Positions 30,290 to 43,189 are shown, counted from the stretch's first letter. The stretch: DNA of 64,000 nucleotides from Blattamonas nauphoetae (GCA_033064195.1 JARBJD010000239.1:52534-116533); one strand, 5' to 3'. Made by a program: numbers and translations. The notes: generated by a model from the sequence alone, not told the origin.

Positions 30290-32540
30290 GTCGTTTGAAA
30301 GGATGAACAATCAGATTAACACCGGATCAAGGGATGGGAACAACCGACTCAGATTGCCCATCCCTACTTCCGTTGAACTCATCCATTCGTCGAGTGGGCA
30401 CTCATTCTTTGTTAATCAGTCAGACATTGAAGGCGAACATGTTTTCTTTGTCGATAGCGTTAAGCATGGGGAAGCGGCCTCCACATGAGAGATCCTGGAT
30501 TGTCTCGTCAATATGGTGCCTCCAATCGCAATATATTTACTGGTTGCTCATGGAGATCCCTGTGATGAGCATGTACACATCCATGTTGAGAGAGTAGAGG
30601 TAGGGGAGTGAGTCGTCAGTCTGACGTCAGATCTGATGGTAGATGGAAAGAATGAGAGAGAATACAGTAAAATACGAAAGAAGAGACGACAGAAAAAAGC
30701 GAAAAATAAGAGAAGGATATCGTTGTGAGTGATGAAAGACGAAAGAAGTGCTGGCAAACTGATTCACCTCCCAACACACATGTCCCCACTGTATTCATGT
30801 TTCTGGCATCTCCCTTCCAACTACTATTGAACCAGGGCAGTGAGATCGAAAACAACTCGTTGTACAAAAGGTTAGTGATGATCAGCAACGGTCCCATCAA
30901 AACGAGCAGGATGAAACCAAAACGGATGGATCGAAGGAGCTGCGAGAGAAGAGGAAGTGATGAGTGTGAATGGACAGAAGAAGAGATAAAAACTACAAGA
31001 ATCATGGAAGTTAGAATGTTGTTCAGAATGATCCAAGAAAAAGAAAAGGATCTCTCGATAAGAAACGAACAAAGAGCATACAACGTTCTCTCTCATACAC
31101 CCTTCACCTGTCCTCCCCAACACACAGCACAGAACTCCAATAAACAGCACGATCGCTCCGCGCACAACGTCTCCGAACAGAATCGCAGACAAAACGAGAA
31201 AAGTCACTATAACGGAAATATCAAGGCTTGTTGCTTGAAAAGCGCATTCCAAACGATTTGAAGAGTGTATGAGGCGTATTCTTGAAGGTAATTGTCTGGA
31301 TCAAAGGCGGTGGCGTCATTAGCTCGACAGGAAGGGAATGGATCCTTGTTTTCCAAAATGCATGGTTGTTTTGATGGCTTGTCCATCCGAAGTGGCGTTT
31401 TGAAGGGAGCAGCGGCGTCTGAAGCGTTCGTCACTGTCTGTGTTAGATTATCCTCAATGACCAAAAGTATTCGTTCGCTCCTTCGTTCATTTTCTCTAAG
31501 ATACGTTGGAAGAAGGATTGATGATAAAATTGTCGAGGGTGGAGTTTAAGTGGAAGGAGGATGTGAGGATCTTTGCGAATGCTGGATGGAGTGGGGAGAG
31601 AGATGTAAGAATGGGTTCGATGTGATGGTGGGAGTGGAAGAACACCCTACTGAGAGAGTGAGAAGAATCCACAATGAAGATGAGACAAGGAAGGAGAAAT
31701 GATTTGATGATGAGAATTTGGAAAAGATATGGCTTGTCATAATAAACAGTATCAAACTGAGTTCTTCCTTTGCGGAGCTAATCGATGCGACAATAAGACA
31801 CTTCCACAGAGAATGATCGTCAGAAGATGAGAGAAAATGTCCATCATTCCAATCGACACCATGAGAGTGACAATCTAAAAGAAAGAGACATTGATGCAGA
31901 TGAAGAGAGGATGAGGATATTCTGAACAGAAGAACATCTTGAATTAGGAAGGAAGACAAACTACAGACCTGTATTGTGGCGATCTCCTCCAAAATGAGAG
32001 ACGAGCAAATGCAAAAGAATATGTCGAAGCCCTTCATCAACCAAAGTGGGAGTGAGATACTTCGCTTTTGTCTGCTTCTTCATTTCTTGATCTTTCTTTC
32101 GAAGATTTTTCTGTGAGAGTTCTTCTTCCTCGTCTTCTCCAAGTGCTGACGAGACTGTCTTGACAGTTGTCTGAACAGCATCCTTCGCAAGATTGGTTGC
32201 GGTTTTTGCAGATGCCCAGAGACCCGAAAAAACACCTTTGATGACATCAATCCCCACGCGGATGATGGAACTGTCGTAGTCTTCGAACATCTTCAGAACA
32301 GATTGGCGACTGAGAAGTTGGCGACGAAGCCCATTCACAACAGGGGACTGAGCAGACACATAATAAAACGAAGAACGCTCGGGTCCCTCCAGAATACCCT
32401 GCAGAAGAAAGGCGGCCTTTTTCATGATGGTCCTTTCAACAACTCCAGTATTCGGGTCGAGGAGCATCTGTTTCGCTTCCAAACAGTCTCCATAATTTTC
32501 GTCAAGTTGGACTCTATTCTGAGATGGAAGAAACTTTGAT
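30290..32540 (-). pseudogene. Degraded multi-exon polytopic membrane protein gene
   Basis: A chain of minus-strand open stretches runs 32540 to about 30290 through several frames. The 5' part has a helical domain (TIMKKAAFLLQGILEGPER, VVNGLRRQLLSRQSVLKMF) and a charged coil. Hydrophobic segments follow that look like membrane helices (MVSIGMMDIFSHLLTIILC, QILIIKSFLLPCLIFIV, FGFILLVLMGPLLIITNLLY). A likely intron lies at about 31968-31875. Its partial duplicate at 37.3-37.8 kb carries a GHNTQNQ segment like the RIH-associated region of IP3/ryanodine-type receptors. A Ca2+-release-channel-like protein is therefore possible, but no pore motif was found. At least one frame change (near 31510) is not explained by an intron, so decay is likely. 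Confidence 0.35.
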
Positions 32541-32810
32541 TATAGTGACATGGTAAACGTCATATAATCACGTGAGAGGAGACAAACTCATAATAAACCT
32601 CTTTTCAAGTTGATCCAGAGAATGAAAAAAGAAAAGGTCTGATCGAGATGACCTTTCAAATGTGAACTAAAACTGAGAGATGAATTGATAAAAATAAACA
32701 GAAATTGTTTTATATCGAGAAACGGTTAACTGTACTACAATTCGAAACGCTTCAAGTTCAGTTCTGATGCTCCGTCTGTTGTCCTGCGATTCCAGCACTT
32801 CCGACACAAC

Positions 32811-34199
32811 TCAAACTCTTAACGCTGCAAATTTGGCGAATTTCCCCTTGTCGACGCGCATAGATCCAGAGTCCTCGTCGAAGGCAGTGTACGCGTTGTC
32901 GTCGTCTGCCTCGATGATCAACCCAGCGTGTTGGATGACTGAGTCTGAGACCGTGCCTGCCGTCCATCCGCACACCAAATCGGCTACCACATCGTTTCGG
33001 AGAGCGTCGAACACTCAGTCGCAGGGAGGACGATGGCAATGTCCTCCCTTTTTCAGTCGCTGACGTGGGTGTCGGTCATGCAGTTCTGCAAGACCTGAAA
33101 TCAGGCGGGTTCGGCCTCCTTCAAATCCGGGATGAGTCGATGTTCGTCTTTTGGCTGTCGCAGTCCTTCCCTGTCGGGTTCTGTCTGCCCGTTCCAGCGC
33201 TGGAGTGGAACAGTGAACATGCCTAGGTCGTCGCTGACAGCAAGAAAGATGTCGAAGTCACCCATCGCACGAGCGACAGCAAGAACACCATTGATGCGCA
33301 CACTTTGGCAGACCGGCTTGTGATCGATGGTGAGTTGCGGGTCAGTGAAGAGCGACACAACGTCCCTAAAGCGCCATGGGCGGACGAGGATGTTGGTGTT
33401 GTGTGTTGTCTGTGGCTGTGTGTGGCGCACATCGAGGAAGACAGGCTTCGATGGTTGGCTTGGCGGAAAGAGGGAGCGAGTTCATTATTGGATTAGCAGT
33501 GAGGGAGGAGAAGCAAGAGACGAGGACAGCTCGGCAGTCTCCCACGTTTGTCACAAAAGCGGTCATCGGTGTGATCAGAGCGAGGAGCGCACATGCTCTG
33601 TCGTCGACGCGCAGGAGTCGCATCTTCTTCGTCAGATTCTCCATCGTTGCTCGGAGGAGGGTGGGGATGAATAGAGGATGTGGTGACGACGAAGGCGAGA
33701 CATTCGTTGTTTGCTTGTCAATGCCCAACATCTCCCGCACTGTCTCGAGGAAAATCGCCACAAAATGCGCAGCCAGAAACGTGGCTGTCTGCGGGCCTTT
33801 GTGCCTGTCGAACACGCCGAACAGCCCGCATCCGTTGACGTCATCGTTCGGAGACTGTGGGTGCATCGCGTGTTCGAGCTCAAATTCGATGTTCGACATT
33901 TCTTGAAGTCCGATGCGAGAGAAACGGAGTTCCTGTGGGAAGGTTAACAGTCACTCTACATGGTCGACCTGCCCATTCTCGAGCAGAGTCTGCAAATTCC
34001 ACCCGCTGACCGGAAGGAGAAGCACAGCATCCTCCATCGTCTGTCGCTCGCCGTTTGTCTCAGCGCAGCCGACGTTGGGGTGGTTATGTGAGGGCGGATG
34101 CTTCGGCTGGCGAGTGAAGTCGACAGTCGACGAGCGAATGTCTCGGTGCATAAGCGAAGGGTCGTGGAAGAATGCTTTGAAGTCGGGGTTGCTCTTCAC
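32811..34199 (-). pseudogene. PP2C-type phosphatase domain with a stop in the CDG motif
   Basis: PP2C (PPM) motifs occur in order on the minus strand: GCAETNGERQTMEDAVLLL (34100-34020), GLFGVFDRHKG in place of the usual VFDGHGG, TNVGDCRAVL, LTIDHKP, INGVLAVARAMGDFD, and FDALRNDVVADLV with DDDNAYTAF near the end. Three defects are visible. The canonical CDG before the FD is CD followed by TGA (codon 33017-33015). The Gly residues of the metal motif are Arg and Lys. The stretch between DHKP and the Arg-Ile-Asn-Gly segment is much shorter than in working PP2Cs. Frames also change near 33430. The upstream LRR segments suggest this was the C-terminal domain of an LRR-PP2C (PHLPP-like) protein. Confidence 0.65.
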
Positions 34200-36240
34200 G
34201 TTCGGAATGCCGATGGGAAGGTGCGGGGTTCGCGCGAAAGTGACCGAAGATGCTGTTTGGGCCTCTCCAGCCGAGATAAGACGGACTCAGACTGGTCGGT
34301 GATGGAGGGAGGTTGGGGAGTGTTCTCCTCTTCCTTCGTTTTGGACTCCGATGATGGTTCATGAACTGCATCGTTTCCCATCTCGTATGGATCGTCGTCC
34401 TCTTTCTTCTCTTCTATTCCCACACTTTCCATCCTTATCTCTTCCACAACGTCTTCTTCCATGTCGTACGGATTATCTTCTTCGTCCTGATCTTCTTTCG
34501 AACTTGACGCCCGCTTCTGCTTCACAATCTCTTCCACCATGCTGTGCGGATCGACATCGTCCTGATCGTGTTGGCCCGCCTTCCCTTCCACCACTCTTGT
34601 CCTTCTGAATGTCATCGCGTTGATGAGAGACGACGGAGTGTTGGGACGAGGACGGAAAACTGTTCGAAAATGGTCTGTCGAACGAGTTGAACGAGTCCAC
34701 GAATGAGAAGTTGAAGGGTCGTGTGGGGTGGCTGGCGAGCAAGTAGCTTTCTTGTAATCCAATCAGCCCCGACAGCATCGACGGGGCAGGGTCACACTTG
34801 GTCAACTGTGTGGATTTGATCTGGGCGTTCAGAATCAGGTCGAGTTTGTCTGAGTTCGCCTTCTCGTCTTCCACTTTTTCGGCAACAGCGAGGAGGGTTC
34901 ATCGGTGTTGCTGAGTGGTGAATGAGGAGTGTTGCTGTTTGGCGGCCGATTCTCTGTATTTCTGAGTGTCGAGCTTGATCTAATGAGCTTAGTCGAGTAA
35001 GATGTGGAGGAAGGGATCAGAACGCAGATCGTCGTGAGTGAATTCGGATGCTCGGAGACGATCCTTCTGCACAACGTCCTGCCTCTCCATCCAACCATCC
35101 GACACTTCGTCCTCGTCTTCTTCCATCTCTCGATCGAGCTGCGACACTTTCATCAATCGAGGCGGTGTTGGTGGAGGTGACTGTTTCTGGAGTGGGTGGA
35201 TTCGGAGGAGGATGAGAGTCCGTGGAGTTCGACAGGAGAGAATCTGAGGGGAGGGAAAGGAGCTCTCGGAGAGCGGGACAGAATCGACGGGAGATGGTAT
35301 GTAGTCCTGCACTTCGGGAGTGACAGTGCTGACAGGCTGAGTTCGCCCAGGAGCGACGGGAACAGGGATGAGCGAGTCGACGTCGGAAGATCCGTCGGAG
35401 GAGGACGTGGTTTCAGAAGTGGGCGGGGAGGGGCGGACGGCGGAAATTAGTGCAGCGATGGCGCGAGAGGAGGCAGCGATGGTGCGGACAATCTCGGCGT
35501 CAGACAGGCGAGAAGCACCAGACAGGAAGGCGAAGTCGAGATACGAGAGATGACCCGGCTCTTTCACAAAGTGCGGCAGGAGCGTGGGCTCGACGCAGGC
35601 CTTCGAACTGTCGCGTGGAGAATGACATTGATCGGCGTGGGCAACCTCTGCGCATTGTCTGTCGTACAAACCGAGATAATCATCGAACTCTTCACCGAGT
35701 CGGATGGACGCGAGGCGGTTGTGGGAGAGGTCGGTGTAGTTGACGAGGCCGACGTTGATGTTGACGGGCGAGGCGGGGAAGGCGATGGGGTGGATGGAGA
35801 GTGGCATTTTTATCTGTAAAATGCAGTTCGGAATGGACGTGAGGCGGGTGTGGGAGAAGTCGATGTGGATGGCTCTAAAGACGCCAGTGATGAAGTCGTC
35901 TGAGAGGCAGTCGATTGGGGATTGTTATTAGTTTATTTCCGGCCATTGACAGAGAGTAAAAATGGGTGAGATGATGGAATGATGAGGGGATTGTTGTGAG
36001 AAGATTGTGTCGAAACGAGAGAGAAATCAACCGTTTTGCCTCACGGAATACATCTTGGAGAAAAAACGGTATCACTGTGGAGATCCAAGGAAGAGAAGGA
36101 GCTTCTGAGACGTAAGATCCATCCACGACTTGATCATGGAAAAGAGAAAAGCATGTGGACGATTTTATGAGCAAAATCAATCGGATGCATCTTCTAAACA
36201 ATGTCCTGATGTTGCTTCCAAGAGCCTCTGGACTACACAA
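34196..36240 (-). pseudogene. LRR and acidic-linker region of the LRR-PP2C gene
   Basis: Minus-strand frames here carry leucine-rich-repeat rungs (LISLSFRHNLLTTIPSSF, FYSLSMAGNKLITIPNRLP at about 36050-35880; TDLSHNRLASIRLG at about 35730). A Ser/Thr/Pro-rich linker and an acidic stretch with repeated (E/N)NPYDMEE and DDPYEM units at 34560-34330 follow. The segments need several frame changes to connect, and no convincing introns were found at those points. The layout LRR, linker, PP2C matches PHLPP and the fungal adenylate-cyclase arrangement. GC content is higher than in the surrounding repeats. Confidence 0.5.
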
Positions 36241-37290
36241 TGAACCAATTCATGCAAGCCGAGTCTATGGGACAATGGTGTTTTTCTCGACTGTCAATAG
36301 TTCAATGAGCTTCTGGCCGGCTGGAATCGATATGAAGAAGTTAATGGCAGAATTGGGATTGATGAGTGTGTTCAGAATCGTTTCCAATGTGTCGAGATGG
36401 CAAAGGAGGGAAATCACTCTTCTGAGGCTGGAATTAACTAGAAGTGAGGGGATGCATACGAGCAGATGATGAGATCGTTGGCAATCAATTCGTTCGCCGA
36501 CAATGAGTGTAGCTTCGTCGTGAGACTGCTGGTTGGAGGTGTGATCAAGGAAATCATTTCAAATTTCTAGAGGTCAGGTTGAACGAACCATTCCGAAAGC
36601 TCGACACTGAAATGTCTCCTGGTGAAGAGAGAATCTCATAAATCCCTCCTCAAATCGTCATATGAAGGCAATCAAACATGGATACCAGTCATTGGCGGAG
36701 ATAAACTGAAGAAGATGGATGAAAATACCGATGGACAAACGATGAGTGAAACGCGAGAAGAATAAACGATAGAACGATTATTTGAACCCACATACATCAT
36801 TCAACGAACAGGATGTTTCATTTCAATGATGAATACTGTCTTCAGTTGTTGTATTTGGTTTGGAGATGAACCATAAATATTGGTGAGAATCCTGACCTGG
36901 TATCGCAACGTGAAGAGACAATTTCCTCCCAAGTGAGATAATGCATGTGCTATAGTGTTCATTTTTCCGAACATATCATCACAGGATCTAATGATTTTAG
37001 CACTATGCTCGATCTCATCAGGCTTGCTTTTCTCTCCCTGTCTGAACTTGATTTCTTTGCTTTTGTGTCGTTTTTGGTAACTTCATTTCACCCATTTGCG
37101 AATTCAAATGATTTCTGAGACTTCTGAAAGAATAGGATCAGTTGAAGGGTTTGATCATACCATCAACAGAACGATGGGTTGAATTTTTAAAAGCGACCAG
37201 AATTATGACAATTTGAATTTCTTCATTCTATCTTCAAACCAGCGACCACTTTCTCAACTGAGCGGCCATTCAGGAGCAGCCTGGACTGAG
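36241..37290. other. Intergenic, AT-rich, nothing recognised
   Basis: Only short frames. A possible continuation of leucine-rich sequence on the minus strand around 36250-36470 is too weak to call. Confidence 0.4.
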
Positions 37291-37860
37291 CAGACACATA
37301 TTAAAACGAAGTGCGCTCGGGTCCCTCCAGAATGCCCTGCAGAAGAAAGGCGGCCTTTTTCATGATGGTCCTTTCTACAACTCCCGCATTTTCGGGTCGA
37401 GGAGCATCTGTTTCGCCTCCTTCACTTCTTTGGAGTTCGAACTGTGCAGTCGGAGCTGGAATCCTGCGTCGTAGACCGACAAAAGATACTGCTCGTAACA
37501 ATCGATGATCGAGAATGTGTTGTCCGGTATGTCCTTCGGATCGAGACCAAAATCCAGATTCTTCTCGACGACCCGCCCTGTCGAAGAGGTCTCTCCAAGC
37601 AGCCTCGATGTCTGCCTTTGGAATGATACCAAAGGATTACCTAACTTGACTCCAAATCGATGCCGCTCTTCATTGTGCTTGGCGAGGTACCCTCGTATAA
37701 ACCGAAGAAGTTGCTGTTCACAATCACACAGCAACTGCATGACCCTCGCGAGGAGGATCAATCCACCGTTTTGGACGAAGTCGCGCTGATTCTGAGTGTT
37801 GTGACCGGCGGTGAGTTTAATCAAAACAGAAAGGAGAAGTGAGAAATGTGGCCGCGAAGG
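37291..37860 (-). pseudogene. Partial duplicate of the membrane-protein gene (RIH-associated-like)
   Basis: On the minus strand the frame 37824-37375 encodes LTAGHNTQNQRDFVQNGG, LLRFIRGYLAKHNEER and YEQYLLSVYDAGFQLRLHSS. The 3' 150 bp (37430-37275) are near-identical to 32490-32337, giving the shared TIMKKAAFLLQGILEGPER. Relative to that copy one extra base near 37386 shifts the frame, and a TAA replaces a Tyr codon at the end. The GHN..NQ..L pattern recalls RIH-associated domains of IP3 receptors. This is a truncated, inactive segmental copy that preserves sequence 5' to what remains at 32.5 kb. Confidence 0.6.
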
Positions 37861-38099
37861 GTTTATGTCCTAAGCTTAAATGTTAAGGACCACTATTTTT
37901 GGGGACCAAAAAAGGGTCTTAAATAGGCACCCTGAACAAAGGATCCTATTTTGGAGGTTCGATTTCTACCTCAAGTGATTTATGGGGTCGAGATGAACTT
38001 CCACGAAAAAAAAGTTTGACTCATGAAATTATGGGTCCGGAGAAATTTGGATTCTGGGCTGACAAATTTGCTAGAATGGGGGGTTTTCACGAATGGCGG

Positions 38100-39250
38100 G
38101 TTGTGCAGTCACTGACCCAAACCAGTCTTCGCAACTTGGTGTAGAGAGGACACCGATTCTTTTGATCAAGATACAGAGGATGACCATTTCGACAGGACTT
38201 TCTCCCAATTTTGAGGTCTCTGTTCCTCCGAGCTGTCGCACTCTTGGATGAAGTGTTCCATCTTGAATGAAACTTTTTTTGCGTTATTGGAGGGTTCTTG
38301 TTCTGATTTCGGAATTCAGATTTGTGTCGGTTTTTTTTGACATCCTAAAAATGTTCGAGAATCCGAATCAGAAAACGAGACAATGACTGTCTCAATTGTG
38401 CGATGAGACGAGATTCGAAGATGAGCATTCGAACTTTTTGGGTATCAAAAATACTCACCCATATTGAACTTGGATTCACGTCCCTTTTCCATCAAATATC
38501 AAAATCACTTCTAACGATGTAAATCCCTCACTTCTTGGTGCTTTTCAATTGTTCGAATCCAACTAGCTCATTTTCGAGTCAAGATATTCGAAGCCCTGAC
38601 CATGCGAAGCTCGTCTCATCACACAATTGAGACAGTCATTGTCTCGTTTTCTGATTCGGATTCTCGAACATCTTTGAGGTCTCTGTTCCTCCGAGCCTTC
38701 GCACAAGTCACATAGATCCGTGCATAGTACCAAGTTTGTGGGATCAATCCCGGAACAATAGTGTCGAATTGACAGTAAAGGGAGTTCCTGGATTCGAAGA
38801 TGAGCTGGTGGGACTCGAACAATTGAAAAGTGCCTATAAGTGAGGAGTTCACATCATCGTCAGTAATTCTGTTATTGTTTGGAAATGGAAATGATTGATG
38901 AGTTGCCAACACTTTTTATCTCAGTGGTGAAGTGACATGAATCCAAGTTCGATATGATGAACCCATTTCATCGTCGGACGACAAACAATCATAGTTGGAA
39001 CCCTCTGAATACTCCCTGTCTTCTGAAACCGTCCAAACTGTCGATGACTGGTGATTGTAGCTCGATCCTTTCGTAAGGAGTCGATGGTCACAAAATGCCA
39101 TGTCCAGCCTTTTTCTTTTTTCTCTAGGAATGTCAGTTTGTTTTCATCTATTACTACAATCTCTCTCTGAACTTCTGCGTAACAATCATCACAAGGATTG
39201 ACTTCTTCAACGACATCTGAATATGGATGAGTGATACGAGGCATATATCT
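38100..39250 (-). pseudogene. Unknown gene interrupted by a hairpin-forming insertion
   Basis: The minus strand shows coherent protein before and after an insertion: TWYYARIYVTCAKARRNRDL up to 38675, and ARRNRDLKIGRKSCRNGHPL continuing below 38240. A copy of the TTGAGGTCTCTGTTCCTCCG block is present on both sides. Further 5' are TFLEKKEKGWTWHFVTID and related frames (39244-38921). I do not recognise the family. Frame changes near 38920 add to the evidence for decay. Confidence 0.4.
38246..38672. mobile_element. Short inserted element with 62-bp inverted repeats
   Basis: The segments 38351-38412 and 38607-38672 are inverted copies (GTTCGAGAATCCGAATCAGA inward to CAATTG near TCTCATC) around a loop of about 195 bp. 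The element lies between imperfect direct repeats of about 31 bp at 38210-38245 and 38673-38708. No coding frame. Confidence 0.55.
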
Positions 39251-39699
39251 TCAACGAATGAGATCTAATCGACATCATTTTCTGTTCGGATAGATTGAAT
39301 TGGGGTATTGTCTATTTGCATTGAAAATGGGAGAAAAAAATCTCTCATCCTTGATCAGGATTTTACCCATTGATTTCGTTCGGTGTTTCGCCTAGGAGTA
39401 TTCATGCCTCTTCATGAATATCGGACAATGTTTGTATTGAAAGGAGTGAAACATTGACGGCGCAATCCCAGCCTTGAGGCCCACTTTCTTGTCTTGAGAT
39501 AGAGATACCAAAAATTCTTTCACAGTGTTGAGAAGTGAGACCATCTCACAATTGCGAGCGAGACAATGCAAATAATTCCCATCGGGTCTTGACATCCTGA
39601 CTGAATATTACTAAAAGCAGTGATCGACAAAGAGATGAAAACAAAAATGAGTTGATCAACTCATCTGAGGGAAAAATGCAAAACAAAACTTTGCCCGCC

Positions 39700-40340
39700 A
39701 AGAATGTCTAATCATGGTGTCACCAAACCGTCAGGTGTCTCCAATTCGGCCTTTCTTCTGTGGACGTCCATTATGGTCAAACTTAGAAGAAAATACAACT
39801 TTTCATCGCATTTTTCGATCATTTTTATGCTATTTACCAGACATCTGTTTGAAACCGAAGAAAAATCATTTCTTTCAGAAAGATATCAATAAAAGATGCT
39901 CAAAAAAACATCATGCCAAATCCCAGCAATTACTTGCTTTTTTTGAAACAAATCTTTACACAAAATAAACCATTCTGTGGAACATTTCCTCTCAATCTGC
40001 TCATTCTTCACTGCTTCTCTTCTACATGTTTTGATGAAAAAACGGAAAAAATGTCTGTCTTTCGCATGATGTGACAAATCGCTGTATTTCTCTACCAAAA
40101 AGGTTTTGGGAAACCCACTTCTGTTTTTGTACCATCTTTTATTTCTGAATACACGAAAAAATCTGCACCTATGGTCTGAAACAGATGTACGTTTGTGGAA
40201 AAATGAGGAAAAAAGGTTGAAAAATGTTAAGAGATTTTCTGTGGATAGTATTTTGATGTATTCTTGGGTTCACGTGGGAATCTCATTCAAAAAATTGTTG
40301 TTTTGTAGAACCAAAATGGTCATTCACAGAAAGAAGACAG
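39700..40340. repeat. MITE-like repeat, diverged copy
   Basis: The left end (TCACCAAACCGTCAGGTGTC, then TGGTCAAACTTAGAAGAAAA) matches the reverse complement of the right end of the 43.4-43.8 kb repeat. The interior is AT-rich without coding signal. The right end is not sharply defined. Confidence 0.4.
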
Positions 40341-40954
40341 AATTAGAGACAAGGGAGAATTTGCATCCGCAGTCTTTTTTCACGACAGGGTTCCCTATTC
40401 AGTCCATACACTACTCTTGTGTGCGTTGTGAGGGTGATGCATGTGCCATCGACCATGAAAAGGACTGTCATTTTTCCAATTGGACGAGACTTCAGATCAT
40501 CCACCCTTCGTTTTCCACGTTTGACGATTCATCTTATCCTGCTTTGATTTTTGACTTGTAGGGATGTTTAATCGTATCAAGCATTAATTGTGGAGGATAT
40601 TGAGAGGTGTCCTCCTTTTTCAAAATGTTCTATCAAAAGGGCTACTATCAATTTACGATTCAGTGAAATGTTTAGATCAACCCATAATCATTGTTGAACT
40701 GTTTCTCGAGTCTTCCATCTCACTCACAAAACAACCTAATCAGATCGATGCACCATTTTTAAAGTGAAGGAGAAATGTCCAAGAGACGAGACGAAACAGA
40801 AAGTCATCCTGAAGATCAGCCAGAGGATTTGACCCCAACAACACCTGGTAAGAAAAGTTGAAGGAGAATGGACAGCCTCCTCACACCAAAACGAAAAACT
40901 CCATGAAAATCAGAAACCACAATTCAAACAGAAAGAAGACTGAAAGAAAAAATG

Positions 40955-41265
40955 GATATTGGTCAAACAAAGAAAAAAATCCATTTTTAGAATTATACTC
41001 CCACGCGATCCCGAGAAAACCTCAAAATACCCCCTTTTGCCCGATAAAAAATCGTTTTGGCAATATCTCAACAACCAGTGTATCGATTTGGATGAAATTT
41101 TTCACAGAAACGTTTTTTTGGTGAAACGAACATTTTACTACAAATTGGGTGAAAAAATTCTGTGTATTTGGGAATATCGAAAAGACCCATATTGTTCTCG
41201 AGAATAAACTCTTAGGAAAAAACTCAGTTTATTTTTTGAGCATCTTTTGTCGAGATGTTCTCGAA
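40955..41265 (+). repeat. MITE-family repeat, copy lacking its right end
   Basis: Begins TTGGTCAAACAAAGAAAAAA and contains the block from CAATATCTCAACAACCAGTG to TTTTGAGCATCTTTTGTCGA. That block is repeated in direct orientation at 43405-43602 at about 95% identity and, more diverged and inverted, inside 60634-61216. Confidence 0.65.
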
Positions 41266-42006
41266 CACAATGCATTTTATTTGAGATGTCCTGTTTCCTG
41301 GTGACATTAGTTCTCTCTGTTGAGTCGGTATTTTACATCGGACTTGTGGTGCATCATTTTCGCAAAATGTTTCTCACTGTCTGAGAAAGCTGTACTCAAA
41401 ATGTGTGTCACTTTTGTTCGATTGTTTTTCCACTAGGTCACATTTTCACGTTTCAATTTCTCCACCGTTACACGGTTTTGTCACTTCAATTCTGGCTTCA
41501 GTTACTTTGTCCTCTCATCTTTCTTTCCACATTTCACATTCTACCTCTTCACAGTTTATCTGAACTTTCGTGTTTTCACGGGTATCATTTCGACAGTCTC
41601 CACCACATGCGCACAATATTATTGTTCATTTTTCATTCACTTTTTCGCTCAATGTGCACCATTAGAAGGTGAATGAAACAACAATGAAGTGAGGAGGTTG
41701 GATAGCAAAGGCAGTGATTGAAGGGACAAAATGATAAAGTGAAGTGACGTACCAGATCATTTTGTTCTGAATTATCTTGATGAAAAAACCAGTGAAAAGT
41801 GATTGATGTGAAGTGTAGAAATAAAAAGATTTGAATTGAAATCAATTGAAGTGAAAATGAAAGGATAATGGACGCATTGCGAAATAGTTCGAACATTTCG
41901 AAATACATTCATTTGTATCAAAAGTCAATTGGTTAAAGGTATTGTGAAGTTGAGGCTAGCAGATAAGGAAGGGAAGAGGAAATGAACAACAATAGTGACC
42001 GATTTG

Positions 42007-42560
42007 TCAATTTATTGAGGGTCTACTTGAACAGGTTGCAGAGATGGAACACGGAATACAGCGTGACGAGGGTGTGTTTCCAAGTGCCCTGCAAAGGACG
42101 AGAGAGGTTCTTAAGTCGCCCAAAAAGCGTTCCACAATCACTCTATGTGTTGTATGTTCACCATCGTCCTGTACATCCGTGATGTTCGCGAAATTGTGGC
42201 GCACAGTCCTATCAACACGTCGAGTTTGGTCTCGTGGAACCGGTATTCTCACAACAGTGCAATCAAAGACGAGAGCAATATCGGGTATTCGAGAATCTGC
42301 CACAACACACGCCTTACGGTACTTTCACCTTTTCCAAATGCGTCGTACTCACGCAGACTAAAAGAAATGACGATGTGTGGAAAAAGGAAAGAACGAGGAA
42401 AATTTGAACTACAATTGCGAAGTTTGAGTCCAATCCTTCCTCCGTTAATCCAGTTTGACGAAGACAGATATTGTTGGGATTCTGTGCGGTGGACTTTAGA
42501 TATTCTAGAATTGTGTGTACTCTCTTCTTTCTCCAATTTGTCAGCTGTTGGAGTAATTTC
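42007..42560 (-). pseudogene. Relic of a PIF/Harbinger (IS5-like) transposase
   Basis: Minus-strand frames contain GKGESTVRRVLWQILEYP (HTH-like) followed in another frame by IPDIALVFDCTVVRIPVPRD, which resembles the first catalytic Asp strand of DDE_4/Harbinger nucleases (DGT..PI..P). Later residues are in a third frame. Heavily frameshifted. Assignment rests on these two short segments only. Confidence 0.35.
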
Positions 42561-43189
42561 AACCCTCTGGCTTGAAATACCTCTTAGTTATCCTTTCCGA
42601 TCCGTTCCATGGACCTTGAAAAATCGACATTGGTCAAACTTAGCAAAACATGAGGTGGTTCAGAGTCTCAACGCCTGCGTTTTGAGAAAAAAATCGAGAT
42701 GATTATGATCACGACGACTTTCCACCTTCGTGCTGATTGTGATATCTGGAGGAATGACAGATATCAGTTGCGTCACTTTTGGTCCAACTCATCAAGAAAG
42801 AATGACAAATCCTTGTGAAGGAGGTTCTCAAGACTTGAGTTTGAGGCGTGCTTTGATTCAGACACATGTCAGCATCAAAATAAATGTCCTAAAGACGTGT
42901 AAGTGCTGTTCTTTTTGGGAAAAATGATCAAGAAAAAACGAGATAAGAAGAATATCTTACAAAGATATGGACCATTAGCGAAGATGTGAGACAGAATGCG
43001 TTAGATGAAAGAAGTCACTCCCAAGTTTCGGGTTCAGATGACTGAGTGAGGCTAAAAGTGACATCGAGCGATTGACGGCTCTCCCCGATCAATGGAATCA
43101 AACGAACGTGGTCAAAGCGTGTTTTTCTCCTCCTCTGGGGGCTTTCTCTGGAGTAATGGGATTGATCCCATTCATTTTTGGCTCCCCAA

